Shown: piece after piece, positions 8,836-18,600 of the stretch
How the letters are laid out: each line of letters opens with the position of its first letter
Position numbering within the stretch: the first letter of the stretch is position 1
Origin: Microthrixaceae bacterium
Lineage (GTDB): Bacteria; Actinomycetota; Acidimicrobiia; Acidimicrobiales; Microtrichaceae
DNA: 51,023 bases
Assembly (NCBI GenBank): GCA_019694615.1
Contig: JAIBBP010000112.1
Location: forward strand, 1 to 51,023
Direction of reading: 5' to 3'
The notes under the pieces: model-generated
What the model was told of the DNA's origin: nothing
The model's input: the letters and a program-made list of their open reading frames with translations, nothing else
Databases searched by the model: none
Made by a program: the position numbers and the translations under genes

Positions 8836-9336
8836 TCGGAATCGCTCACCAGCGCCGCGCTGCGGGTGTGATCAGCGGAAACGATCGGCGGCTTCCGTAG
8901 CACCTGGCAACTCGAATCGGCCGCCGACTACGTGAAGATGGACGCTCGTTGACTCGCGGGTGACGGCCGCTCGCGGACATTTCTAGGCGGCCGGGGCCAG
9001 CCAGCACCGCCAGCGACGTCCCTTCCTACCCGGCCTTCGGGTCACTCACAATTTGGGCGCGCCGTCGCGGTCCCATCGTCGATGCAGAGACGCCACCGAG
9101 GCGGTGGGCGACCATCGCCTAGCGGGAGCGGCCCCGACAGGCCGAGCATCTGGATCACGAGATGCTGGCCGTGGGCCGGTTCTCGTGGACCATCTGGGCG
9201 ATCTCGGTGAGCTGCATCGACACAGTGGCGCGCCCAGCTACGACCGCAAGCTCACTCCTACTGATCGAGGAGGCGGGCGAAGGGCGTCGATGTCGGTCTC
9301 GCCGGTGAGGCGAAGGTTGGGACAGGGCGCCAACCT
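8836..9336. other. 500 bp without a recognisable gene
   Basis: Neither strand shows a frame with credible protein content, a start with a ribosome site, or a clear repeat. Short stretches hint at decayed coding DNA, for example a minus-strand piece reading MQLTEIAQMVHENRPTA that ends in a stop, but I cannot assign it. The segment lies among broken genes and is most simply read as erased coding DNA. Confidence 0.4.
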
Positions 9337-9678
9337 CTATTGCTGAGCAGGCGCGTCACCACCGGACGGACCGGTGGGAGGACGCAGGTCGATGAGCACC
9401 GCCGCCTCCGCAGCAGACGCGCTTGGCCCGTAGGCCGCGACGAGCACGCCACGCGTTCCACATCCCAGACAGTGGATGCCGAAGACGATGGATTGGTCGT
9501 CGGGGTTCGACGCCCCCTCGAACCGGGCCGTGGTCTCCACCGCGGCGCGGCTCGGTTCGACGACGTGCCCGCACGGGCTACAGCGCACGTTCCCCTCAGG
9601 CGTCACGCTCATGTCGGCGTCGTAGCCCAGGCTTCGGAGCCTGGCGATCTCGGCAACGAGCGTTAGCGGATCATTCAT
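9337..9678 (-). CDS. Small protein with a predicted zinc ribbon
   Basis: A 113-residue protein starting at the ATG at 9678 (MNDPLTLVAEIARLRSLGYD). Two CxxC pairs, RCSPCGH at about residues 32-36 and HCLGCGT at about 70-74, are spaced as in a zinc ribbon. An Ala-rich helix and a Pro-rich tail follow. I do not know its function; small zinc-ribbon proteins of this size occur widely in actinobacteria. It is isolated among degraded genes but has no internal defect. Sequence further upstream in the same frame lacks protein-like character, so I did not extend it. Confidence 0.55.
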   Translation of the reverse strand: MNDPLTLVAEIARLRSLGYDADMSVTPEGNVRCSPCGHVVEPSRAAVETTARFEGASNPDDQSIVFGIHCLGCGTRGVLVAAYGPSASAAEAAVLIDLRPPTGPSGGDAPAQQ

Positions 9679-10095
9679 GTAGGCACCGTACGCCACCGAC
9701 GATCGCTTCGCGTGGCGGCCCCCGGGGCAGTGCTGGGCATCGGTACTGGCCGGCGAAAGGCGACCACCCCGACGACCTGCGCGCTCATCGGCTGGGCGGG
9801 ACAAGTCTTTCGATCTGCATGCATGGGTGGCGGCGTGTTCAACGGTGGCGCGTGGCTCACCGTCGAGGGCGCCAAGAGTGAAGGCCTTCGCCGAACGACG
9901 CCAGCTCGCAGAGATTGCCGCAACCCTGACGGGCGATCTGGTTCCGCAAGTGGTGGACTCTCGGTCGATCCGGCCATCGACATCCCTACGCACCGTTCTG
10001 GGGTCGCCAGTGTCGGGCGACTGGTTCGTGGTTGACACTGACATTGAATGGACCTGGCACTTGAGCCGGAGCCGGCCAGGCGAGCAACAGACGCG
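9679..10095. other. About 400 bp with no supported gene
   Basis: Several frames are open because of the high GC content, but none combines a start signal with recognisable sequence. A plus-strand stretch from about 9880 reading KAFAERRQLAEIAATLTG looks faintly protein-like and might be a remnant. I see no repeat or RNA structure that stands out. Confidence 0.35.
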
Positions 10096-10524
10096 TCAGG
10101 TCGGCTCGAGGATCACAACGGGGATCTCGCGGGTGGTGGCGGCTTCGTAGGCGGCGAAGCCGGGGTAGTCCTGCTTCTGATGTTCCCAGATCGGGGCACG
10201 TTCGGTGCTGGTGGCCGTCCGGGCGCGGTACGAGTTCGTCTCGGTGCCGACTTCGGCGGTGACGTCGGGGTGAGCGACGAGGTTGTGGTACCAGGCGGGG
10301 TGGGTGTCCGCTCCGGCTTTGGACGCGAAGACCGCTAATCGGCCGCCACCGAGATCGCGGTACTGCATCGGGCTGATGCGCTCCTTGCCGGACTTGGCGC
10401 CGATGGTGTGCAGCAGCAGCACGTCGGCTCCGACGAAGGGGCCACCCAACTAGCCGCCGTTGGCGCGGAACTGGTCGATGTTGGCCTTGTTGAGGGCGGC
10501 CAGCTGTTCAGGGGAGAGGTTCAC
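10096..10524 (-). pseudogene. Deazaflavin (F420)-dependent nitroreductase-family protein interrupted by TAG
   Basis: A GTG at 10524 with GGAG upstream starts VNLSPEQLAALNKANIDQFR. After 24 codons an in-frame TAG (10452-10450) occurs where relatives have a residue such as Lys in the ANGG-x-GGPF segment. Directly after it, in the same frame, the family continues: GADVLLLHTIGAKSGKERISP, then ADTHPAWYHNL and IPVVILEP. This is the Ddn-like split-barrel family, which uses F420 or related cofactors. Apart from the single nonsense codon the protein is full length (about 142 residues). A point substitution rather than an indel is needed to explain it. Confidence 0.75.
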
Positions 10525-10623
10525 CGGTTTCTCCGATTCTTCAATGTGGGGATCGAGCACAGAGAGCCCGGGACATGACCCCATTATCCCTCCGACCCGT
10601 ATCGCCAGCTCCGCGAGGCGCCC

Positions 10624-11520
10624 ATGAGCGCCCCCGCCGACGATCCGACGGAGCCGCTGGTGGCTGAGAACTCCACCGCCGCGAAGCCGGGCGAGTTCCC
10701 GTTCGCCGTGAGCTAAACGATGAGTCGGCCGGTCAACGGTGCGATGCGATCGTGGAACTGCTCGGGATCACTCATCCACCCCCGCTGGGTGCTCACTGCG
10801 GGCCATTGCGTCACCTTCGACGGACGCGGCGACACCGGCGAGGTGCAGATCCGACCCATGCAGAGCGATGGAACACCGAGCTCGACGGTCGTCTACGAGG
10901 AGAACTGGACCGACGACTGGTCCAGCGTCAAGCCCTACGAGATCGACGGCAATGTGTTCCTGTTTGAGATCAAGGCATCGGACGGCACGGTGGTCATCGA
11001 CCAGATCACCCTCAACCCCGCCACCGGCAAGGTGGCTCTCACCGAGCGGTTCCGCCAGGACCGGAGCTCAGGCTGGACCAGCGCCGAGCCGTACAGCAAC
11101 GGGGCGGGACAGCACGGCGTCTTGCTGCTCAGAGAGTCCGACGGTCAGGTGAAGAACTTCAAGCTCCTCGCCACCGAACCGTGGATCGACATGAGCGCCC
11201 CCACCTACGAGGCGAACTGGTCCTCGGGCTGGAGCCACGTGCGGTTCTTCTACACGTGGTATGGCACCTACCTCTACCTCATGAAGGACTCGACCGGTGA
11301 GGTCCACATCCACAAGATGAAGGACCTCAAGGTGAGCACCCGCTACCGCGACGAGCTCGTGGGAACAAGGTGGGCGACGGCAGAGACGTTCCACACCCTC
11401 AACGGTGGCGCCTTCCTCACCCTCCAGAACCGCCACACGGGCGCGATGCAGGTGCGCAGGTTCAACCAGGCCCCGGCGAGTGAGACGAAGGCGATGCTCG
11501 GGCCGGTGCTCCAAACCATG
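10624..11520 (+). pseudogene. Trypsin-like protease fragment with tryptophan-rich repeats, interrupted by TAA
   Basis: From the ATG at 10624 the frame encodes AAKPGEFPFAVS, then a TAA (10714-10716), then in the same frame NGAMRSWNCSGSLIHPRWVLTAGHC, the S1 protease segment with the catalytic His (LTAGHC). The expected Asp and Ser motifs never appear. Instead about four repeats of roughly 45 residues follow, each with a W-x3-WS or GW element, an aromatic-rich strand and a DG or TG turn (around 10900-11460), like beta-propeller lectin modules. After about 11480 the frame loses sense and another frame becomes coding. I read it as a decayed secreted protein fused to an unrelated fragment. Confidence 0.6.
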
Positions 11521-11924
11521 CACGGGTCGACCGACAGGGAACCTTCGCCCGACGCCGGTTCCTTGACGCTTGCCGGTACTACAACGCTGGCACGATCACC
11601 AGCGACGAGCTTCGTGACACCACCACCCTCATCGGATTCGCTAATGTCATCGACCCGTTCCACGTTGTTGGATCTGGCGAGGTCCCCACTCGGTTCTTCC
11701 TCGACGAACGCAGAACGTCAGGAGGGATCCGCCTCAGCGAGAGCCTCATCGAACTTGCCCGGACCCCTCGCGCTGTCGACCGTCCCGTCAGCTTCACCTC
11801 GCCAGACCCGGCAGCGGCCGTACACGTCGACCACTACTTCCCACACTCACTCATGGCACGAGAACTCGGCGTTGACGTCGACATGTCGTGGAACCTCGTT
11901 AGCGCAACCGGCTCCGTCGTTCTG
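11484..11924 (+). pseudogene. Orphan coding fragment, possibly from a large HNH-type nuclease protein
   Basis: In a frame different from the preceding fragment, about 140 codons have clear protein character: RRRFLDACRYYNAGTITSDE, then ANVIDPFHVVGSGEVPTRFF, GGIRLSESLIELAR, and finally MARELGVDVDMSWNLV. The pattern resembles the N-terminal region of large HNH endonuclease proteins I have seen, but I hold that identification weakly. There is no start codon with a ribosome site, and coding character stops near 11920, where the next gene ends on the other strand. Both ends therefore appear cut. Confidence 0.5.
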
Positions 11925-14900
11925 TCACCACCTTGCCCAGCGCCGGCGTGCGACGGCGATCAGCATGAAACCGAGCGCAAGAGCGCAGAGGCCGGCGGTG
12001 ATGAGGGTCGACGGGTCCGTGCCCGTCGTCGACAGCGACGCCGGCTTCGTCGCTGTGGTGGGGATCGTGGTAGCCGTTGGGCCAATCGTCGTCGCTGCCG
12101 CCACGGAAGTAGCCGTCGAGGTCGTGGTCATCGGGATGGTGATTGTCGTCGGTGTTTCGGGACGCGCTCCGAGGACGGGCCCGCCCGGGTCGGTGATGGT
12201 GCCGTTCGCGCCGCCGTCAGAATCGCCGCGGCCGCCATCGGCGAGGGCGAGGCTGAGGACACGTGTGATGCCGATGCCGGGGAGGTCGACGCCGTCGGTC
12301 ACGCGGACGCCAGTGCCTGATGCGTCGTCGTACGCGAAGTCCCACCAAGTCGGCGCGGCACCGGAGGTCTCGGGGCCGTACTTCCAGTATCCCGTGTTCG
12401 CCGGGAAGGGGTCGCTCGGGTCGATAATCGCAAAGGCGATATTGGTGCGTGCCCCCGGCTGGAGGTTCCGGATGCGGAAGCTCATGATGCCGTACGGAGC
12501 GGTCCAGCCGGTCGGGTGGCTGCCGGGCGCCGGGTCGTTGATGAATCCGAGGCGGTCGATCTCACCGCCGCCACGGCCCGTCTTCCCGTCGAAGGGCGAA
12601 ACGAGGGCGAGCATGAGCTTCTCGTTGTCGGTGGCGTAGACGCCGGCGCTGGGGTTGCCTGCCGCGTGCACGAACTCGTCGAAGACGTCGATGCTGCCGT
12701 CGCCATCGCCATCGGGGTAGGTGCCGGCGTCGACGCAGCCTGAGAGCTCGCTGGTGTTGCCGTCCCGGTCCGTGTAGGTGACGGTGAAGTGGTCACGAGT
12801 GCTCGCGCCTTTGATCTGGATGATCCGGGCGGTCTCGGTGGCGGTCTTCGTGCGGTTGATGTCCATCAGGAACTGGGCCTCGGACGAGGCGCAGTTCGAG
12901 TTGGCGAAGACCTCGATGGTTCCGGCATCACCTTCGGGCAGATCCTTCAGGAGCAGGGTCGTCCGGGTGTCTTCCCCGCTGCCGGACCGCACGGCAGCGG
13001 CGAGGTCCGGAGCGTCGGGTCCGCTGGCGACGTCGATGGCCTCGCCGTTCGTCTCCCACACGCGGTTGGAGCGGAGGGTCGCTTTGGCACCGGCGTTCAC
13101 CTTGATGCCCTCGGCGCCGGTGCCGGCGATCACGTTCTTCGACACGACCACCTTGCCACCTTCGATCGCGAGGCCGACCCCGCCGTTCCCGGTGACGGTG
13201 TCGCTGCCGTTCTCCAGGCCGATGCGGTTCTGGGTCACGGTGCTGCCGTTACCCCCAACTCGCACGCCGTCGGAGCCCGCAGCCACCACGTTGCCCGACA
13301 CGTTGACTCCGTCGCCGGCGGCTTCGATGCCCACATCGGACTGCGCGAGAAGGTGGTTGCCGGTGATCTTCGCGCTCGGTGCCTCCGACGCGATGCCGGC
13401 AGATCCGCCGACGATCCGGTTCGACGTGATTACGGCGCCCGGGGCGCCGTCACCGACCTCGATGCCGGCGCCTTCCGCCTCTGCGTTCGCCGCGGCGACG
13501 CGGTTCGCCTCAATGCGAAGACCGCTCGCTGTCTCGGTGGCGTCGATTCCGTCGTCGGTGTGCACGATCGCGTTGCCCGCGCCACCGACGCCCCCGATGG
13601 TGACGTCGGTGCTGCCATTGACGACGATGCCGTCGTGGACGGGCGTGGGCGTGCCCTCGTCGGGGTCGCCGCCGATCGTGTTGCGGGTGAGCGTGTGGCG
13701 GCTCCCACCCAGGAGCCGGATCGCTGTGGCTTGAGTGGCGCCGATCCGGTTGCCGTCGATGGTCGTGTCTGCCATGCCCGCCCACGTCGCGATGCCGTAG
13801 GCCGTGGTCCCGGCGTTGGTGCCGTTGGCGAGCAGGCCGATGTCGTTGTCGGCCACGGTCGCCTTGGCTCCGGTGGCAGCGCCGTCGATGGGCTCTGTGC
13901 TCACCGGCTCCAGGTGGATGCCGTCGGATTCGGTGGTGCTCTGGTCGGAGCCGGCGAGCACGATCGCGTTGGTGGCCGCGACCCGGTTGCCGGTGATGGT
14001 GGCGCCCGGTGCTCCGTCGCTGCGGATGCCGTATGCCTGCCCGTCGAACGCCGCTGTCCCGTCGTGGCGCGTGCCAACGGCGTTGTCGATGACCTTGGCG
14101 TCGGTGGCGGTGGCGCGCAGCAGTTCGATGCCGACCGAGGTTCCCTGGATCGTGTTGTCGGAGATGGTGGCATTCGGGGCGGTCACGATGACCCCGACTT
14201 CAGTGTCGCCCATCGCTGCCGCCCCGTCGTCGCTCACCCCGATGCGGTTGCCGTCGACCGTCGAGGCGGTTGACCCCGACGCCAAGCCGATGCCGTACTC
14301 GGCGGTGCCGATGACGTTGTCCTCGATCCGCGCCCCGTCTCCACCGCTCACCCGGATTCCACTGGCCGACCCGGCGTCGCCGGCCGACCCCGCGGCGTTG
14401 GTGCCGATCCGGTTGCCCCGCACGACCTGCCCGGTCCCGCCGGTGACGTGGATCTGCAAGGCACCGCCGCGCACCACGAGCCCCGTGACGAGCGAGGGCC
14501 CACCCTGGAGTTGGAGTACGTGGACACCAGTCCCGACGACCTCGACCCAGCCGCCGGCTTGCGTGGTGCCGTCGATGGTGGTGGGTCCGATGATGGTGGG
14601 TAGCGGGGATGTGGCTGCGATCGACGGGACCCCACCGCCCGCGATGTCGAACGTGATCACACCCCCGCCCGCGTCGTTTGCCGCCTCGATCGCTGCTCGC
14701 AACGTGCACTCCGGCGCCTCACCGATCGTGGCGCCAGTGTCGCAGCCGTCCTCGGGGTCCTCCGCGCTCGCGTCGCCAGTCGAGTTGACCACGAGCCCTG
14801 TCGTGAGCTCGACTTCCTTGACCACGGTGCTCCGGTCGCCCTGACTGTCGGTCACCGTGAGCGAGACCGAATGGGTGCCCCCCTCGGAGAATGAGTGGGT

Positions 14901-15644
14901 CGGATTGGGCGAGGTCGACGTGGCTCCGTCGCCGAAGTTCCACGCCGACGTCAGGTTTGACCCGTCCTCGGCATCGTTCGACAAGTTCGTAAACGCCACG
15001 GTGTTCGTCCCGGCGTCGGTGACCTGGTAGTCGAAGTCGGCGACCGGATCATGCCGGGGAAGGAACTTGGGGGTCCACACGGCGTACAACTCGGGGTGAG
15101 CGACCACCTCCGCCGCTTGCGCGTAGTAGGCCGAGCAGCCGTCCTCTGCTTGGGCCATGCCTCCGGCACCCCTGACCGGGATGCCGTGGCCGGGGACGTT
15201 GGTGCTATAGCTGGCGAACCAGGTTCGGAAGGGATCGGCGAAGAGATCCGGCGTGATGACGTCGTAGGCATCGGCGTCGTTGACGGAGGCCGCTTCGTTC
15301 AGCACCGGGGGCGTGCCGGTCGGCCCCTGAACGCGAAACGGCCCTCGGACGTCCGGTCGGGTTGGGCGCCAGGGGTCGCCGTAGAAGTCGCCGTCGAAAG
15401 TCAGGACGACGCCGACGTAGCACCTGAGCCCGGGAGTGCCGTTGGAGAACGTCCCGGCCTGCGACCACGTGAAGGTCTGCATGGCGAACGGCACCGAGGT
15501 GTAGCCCGGGGGCAGGTTCGTGGGATACGCGGCCGACGCCGGTTGGGCCACGGCCACCAGGCTCGCTGCCACAACAGCGGCAACAGCCAGACCAGCCAAC
15601 GACGCCGCGACCCTCGGACGGCGGAGCATCCACTGGCCGCTCAC
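11925..15644 (-). CDS. Large cell-surface protein: PKD domain, parallel beta-helix and LPXTG-like anchor
   Basis: A 1239-residue exported protein. The start is the GTG at 15644, whose GTGA overlaps the stop of the upstream gene. A Sec signal peptide (hydrophobic core, ending in a QPASA-type cleavage site) is followed by an N-terminal domain. A PKD domain follows at about residues 205-280 (WNFGDG and LTVTDSQGD), then a CTLRAAIEAAND segment typical of CSLREA-type surface proteins near 315. A long right-handed beta-helix of about 20-residue turns (NRIGT, ITGNRV, VSGNVV) covers about 340-890. The tail has Thr/Pro spacers, an LSTTG sorting-like motif, a transmembrane helix and RRRWARW. It is probably sortase-anchored; the ligand is unknown. 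Confidence 0.82.
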   Translation of the reverse strand: MSGQWMLRRPRVAASLAGLAVAAVVAASLVAVAQPASAAYPTNLPPGYTSVPFAMQTFTWSQAGTFSNGTPGLRCYVGVVLTFDGDFYGDPWRPTRPDVRGPFRVQGPTGTPPVLNEAASVNDADAYDVITPDLFADPFRTWFASYSTNVPGHGIPVRGAGGMAQAEDGCSAYYAQAAEVVAHPELYAVWTPKFLPRHDPVADFDYQVTDAGTNTVAFTNLSNDAEDGSNLTSAWNFGDGATSTSPNPTHSFSEGGTHSVSLTVTDSQGDRSTVVKEVELTTGLVVNSTGDASAEDPEDGCDTGATIGEAPECTLRAAIEAANDAGGGVITFDIAGGGVPSIAATSPLPTIIGPTTIDGTTQAGGWVEVVGTGVHVLQLQGGPSLVTGLVVRGGALQIHVTGGTGQVVRGNRIGTNAAGSAGDAGSASGIRVSGGDGARIEDNVIGTAEYGIGLASGSTASTVDGNRIGVSDDGAAAMGDTEVGVIVTAPNATISDNTIQGTSVGIELLRATATDAKVIDNAVGTRHDGTAAFDGQAYGIRSDGAPGATITGNRVAATNAIVLAGSDQSTTESDGIHLEPVSTEPIDGAATGAKATVADNDIGLLANGTNAGTTAYGIATWAGMADTTIDGNRIGATQATAIRLLGGSRHTLTRNTIGGDPDEGTPTPVHDGIVVNGSTDVTIGGVGGAGNAIVHTDDGIDATETASGLRIEANRVAAANAEAEGAGIEVGDGAPGAVITSNRIVGGSAGIASEAPSAKITGNHLLAQSDVGIEAAGDGVNVSGNVVAAGSDGVRVGGNGSTVTQNRIGLENGSDTVTGNGGVGLAIEGGKVVVSKNVIAGTGAEGIKVNAGAKATLRSNRVWETNGEAIDVASGPDAPDLAAAVRSGSGEDTRTTLLLKDLPEGDAGTIEVFANSNCASSEAQFLMDINRTKTATETARIIQIKGASTRDHFTVTYTDRDGNTSELSGCVDAGTYPDGDGDGSIDVFDEFVHAAGNPSAGVYATDNEKLMLALVSPFDGKTGRGGGEIDRLGFINDPAPGSHPTGWTAPYGIMSFRIRNLQPGARTNIAFAIIDPSDPFPANTGYWKYGPETSGAAPTWWDFAYDDASGTGVRVTDGVDLPGIGITRVLSLALADGGRGDSDGGANGTITDPGGPVLGARPETPTTITIPMTTTSTATSVAAATTIGPTATTIPTTATKPASLSTTGTDPSTLITAGLCALALGFMLIAVARRRWARW

Positions 15645-18600
15645 GGACAACCCACCATGTTGTCCAGCTCGACCACGATGGGATCGCCGACGGCGTGATC
15701 CGATAGGTCGATCGTGGTCGACCCGGAGGCTCCGGCAGCCGAGCCGAACGGCTCAGAAGTCAGGTTCACGACCAGTTCGCTGTAGCCGACGGTGTCGACC
15801 CGGAACGGGAAGCTGAACTCCCCCTCGAGGTCCGGGACGAGCCACACCGAGTCGAAGCGCCGCACGTAGATCATCTGATCGGGGTCATCGGGGTCCTCCC
15901 AACCGAGGAGGACCTCGACCTGCGCCGGCACCCGCCGGGGGTTGAGCAGTCCGCAGCTGTTCTCGGGATCGTCCCCTCCGGTCGTCCTCGACCAGCCGTC
16001 CCAGGAGACGTCCTCGCCCTCGGTCGGCGTGAACTCGACGGCTGAGGTCCCGGCGGGGATCTCGATCATGTAGTCGCTGGTCGGAGCCCCGGTCCCCAAG
16101 GGCCACAACTGGTCCCTGATCCGTAGCCGTAGATGGGTCGAGTCGAGCGACACCGGGATCGCGAACCGGTAAGCCTGCTCGTTGGGGTCCCACGCCGCCG
16201 GCAGCGCAGCCGACGCCTCCACCTCCTTGCTCAGGTAGTCGATCGCCGAGTCGGCCTGAGCGGACGGCATTCGGTAGCTGATGAACTCGAGCTGCGCGTC
16301 GTCGTTGCGGGCCATCCGAACGATCACGTCTCGGAGCTCGCTGTACAGGTCGAGCTGCGTCGACTCCACGTAGACCGCCAACCCCCGACTCAGGAAGACC
16401 TGGTGGACGATGGGGAAGAAGTTGCCTGGCAGCTCGAACTCGACCAACGCCGGCTGCGAACTGTCGTTGGGGTTGACCGGCACGAACGTGCTCAACTGCA
16501 GATGGCCTTGCGAATCGGGTGTGATCGTCTGGGTCGACTGGTGCCGAGGCGAGCCGCCGGTTTCGGAGCTGGCCCCGAGGTCGAAGGCTCTGGTGATCAC
16601 CGGTATCGCCGACGTCCCGATCGGATCGCCGTTCATCGTGAGCGCCGCATCGACGGAGACGTAGGCGCCGTCGGTGTACCAGGTTGTCGGGCTGACAACA
16701 CCGGGCGTGATATCGATCAACTCGGACGTGATCCCGACCGTCTCGCCCGCCTCAGCGACTGGGACCTCGGCGGTGAGCGTGGCGAACCGGGTGGCCGGGT
16801 CCAGGTCGATCGTCTCGTCGAAGATTCCACCCAGCAACCCGTATGCGACCAGCGTCACGAGACGGCCACCAGGCCCGATCTCAGCGAGGTTCTCGTCGTA
16901 GCTCCGCAACCGCACCTCGACCGGGCCGTTCTGCACCTCACCGAAGAAGACCAGCTCACCGCCGGCCCGCAGTTGCGTGTCGGAGCTGTCGATCACCACC
17001 GGCACATCCATCCAGCCCGGGGTGACGGGGTTGACCATCACCGTCTCTGACCTCGACTCCGCACCGACCGGAACGACCGTCACGGTCGCCGACGTCGATG
17101 CGAGGTGCAGCACCACGTCCGCCTCGTAGGTACCGGCAGCGCCAGGGGAGACGACACGCGTGGTGCTCGTCGTACCCCCCGCTCCGTCGGCCTCCCGCAC
17201 CTCGATCCGAACTCCCGCGGTCTGGGGGACTCCGCCGAGGACGATCGAGCCGTGCACCTTGAGCACCGTTGGAGTGAAGTTCGCGTCGAAGTCGGCCACA
17301 GTCGTCTGTCCCGCCGTGATGCCGTTGACCGTCGTGCGGGGTCGGTCGGCCGTGTAGGTCCCGACGACGAGCTCGACGTCCATGCTCGCCGTCGCCGACG
17401 GCACCTCGAACGTCGTGGCGTAAGCCCCATCGGTGGGGTCGACGACGACTTCAATGGTCTTCGGCTCCTCGAGCTGGGTGCCCGATTCGTCCCGCGGCGT
17501 GTAGCGGAGCCTCTGCGGGCTCGGCAGTGCACCGATCGAACCGGTCACCATGTCCAGCCCCGTCAGGTGACCCCGCAGGTCGACCTGCGCCTCGCGGAGC
17601 ACGTAGTTGAGCGTTCGGGAGTTCACTCCTTCCGAGACGGGGTCGATCACCACGACCTGGGCGTCGGATGTGAAGGCCCCCACGTACACCGACATCCGCG
17701 CCTTCGTCGCCGTCAGAGGCAATGCGTGTTCGACGGTGTAGGCGCCCGTCGCGTCGGGAGTTGCGACCGCCGAGTGACTCGACAGCAGGTTCCCTGCTGC
17801 GGTGTAGGAGGTGAAGATGACCTCCGTCGGACCGAGGGGTTGACCCGCTCCATCGGTCAAGGTTCCGCTGAGACGTGCGACGGGTGGGTCGTAGGTGGTC
17901 GACAGGGTCGACTCGTTCAGTCCCACCTGCACGGAGCCGACGGTGATGCTCGGGTAGTCGGCCTGGATGACCCCGACCATCGCCCGGGCGACGAATCCCG
18001 TCGAACTCGACGACAGCGGCACCACCACGCGGTAGGCGCCAGTCGCGTCGGGAACGACGACCCTCTGGTGCCGGGCGTTGTTGGGGGTGCCCCCGGTTGT
18101 CCCGGTCACTTCGATCGCGGTCGGGCCGAGCGGTTGGCCCGCGCCGTTCACCAGGACACCGCTGACCGCCGCCAACGGCGGTCGTTGCGACACGTTCGCC
18201 TCGAACTCGTTCTCACCCGGGTGAGTCGCGAAGGTGAAGGTCGGCCGATCCTCCGGGAACCCGACGATGTTCAGCCTCAACTCAGCCGAGGCGGTGTTGC
18301 CCTGGAGGTACCGGAGGAACGAGTAGTCGCCGCTGGTGTCGGGGACGATCGTCTGCTCGTAGCGTTTCAGGAGCGCGCCGCCAGTGTCGCGGAGTGTGAC
18401 CGTCGCCGAGACCGGGTCGACGATCGGGTCGAGGCCGTCTCCGGTCAGGTCGGACTGGAGCCGCCCGGCCACATGGAGCTGGACCAGGTCTGCGGCGTCG
18501 ACCGAGAAGTCGGAGGTGGTCGTGAAGTGATCGCCGCCGAGCGGAGCGAGCGACGGCGCGCTCGCCGACCCGGTGATCACCGCTGGATCACCAGCTGCCC

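Noticed and set aside
9827..10150. Plus-strand ORF containing KAFAERRQLAEIAATLTG
   Set aside because: No ribosome site, no recognised family, and the 3' part is antisense to the deazaflavin oxidoreductase pseudogene.
12789..14273. Long plus-strand open frame (494 codons) opposite the beta-helix surface protein gene
   Set aside because: Composition is that of an antisense shadow of a GC-rich repeat protein; no start signal and no family features, while the minus strand has a signal peptide, PKD domain, beta-helix turns and anchor.
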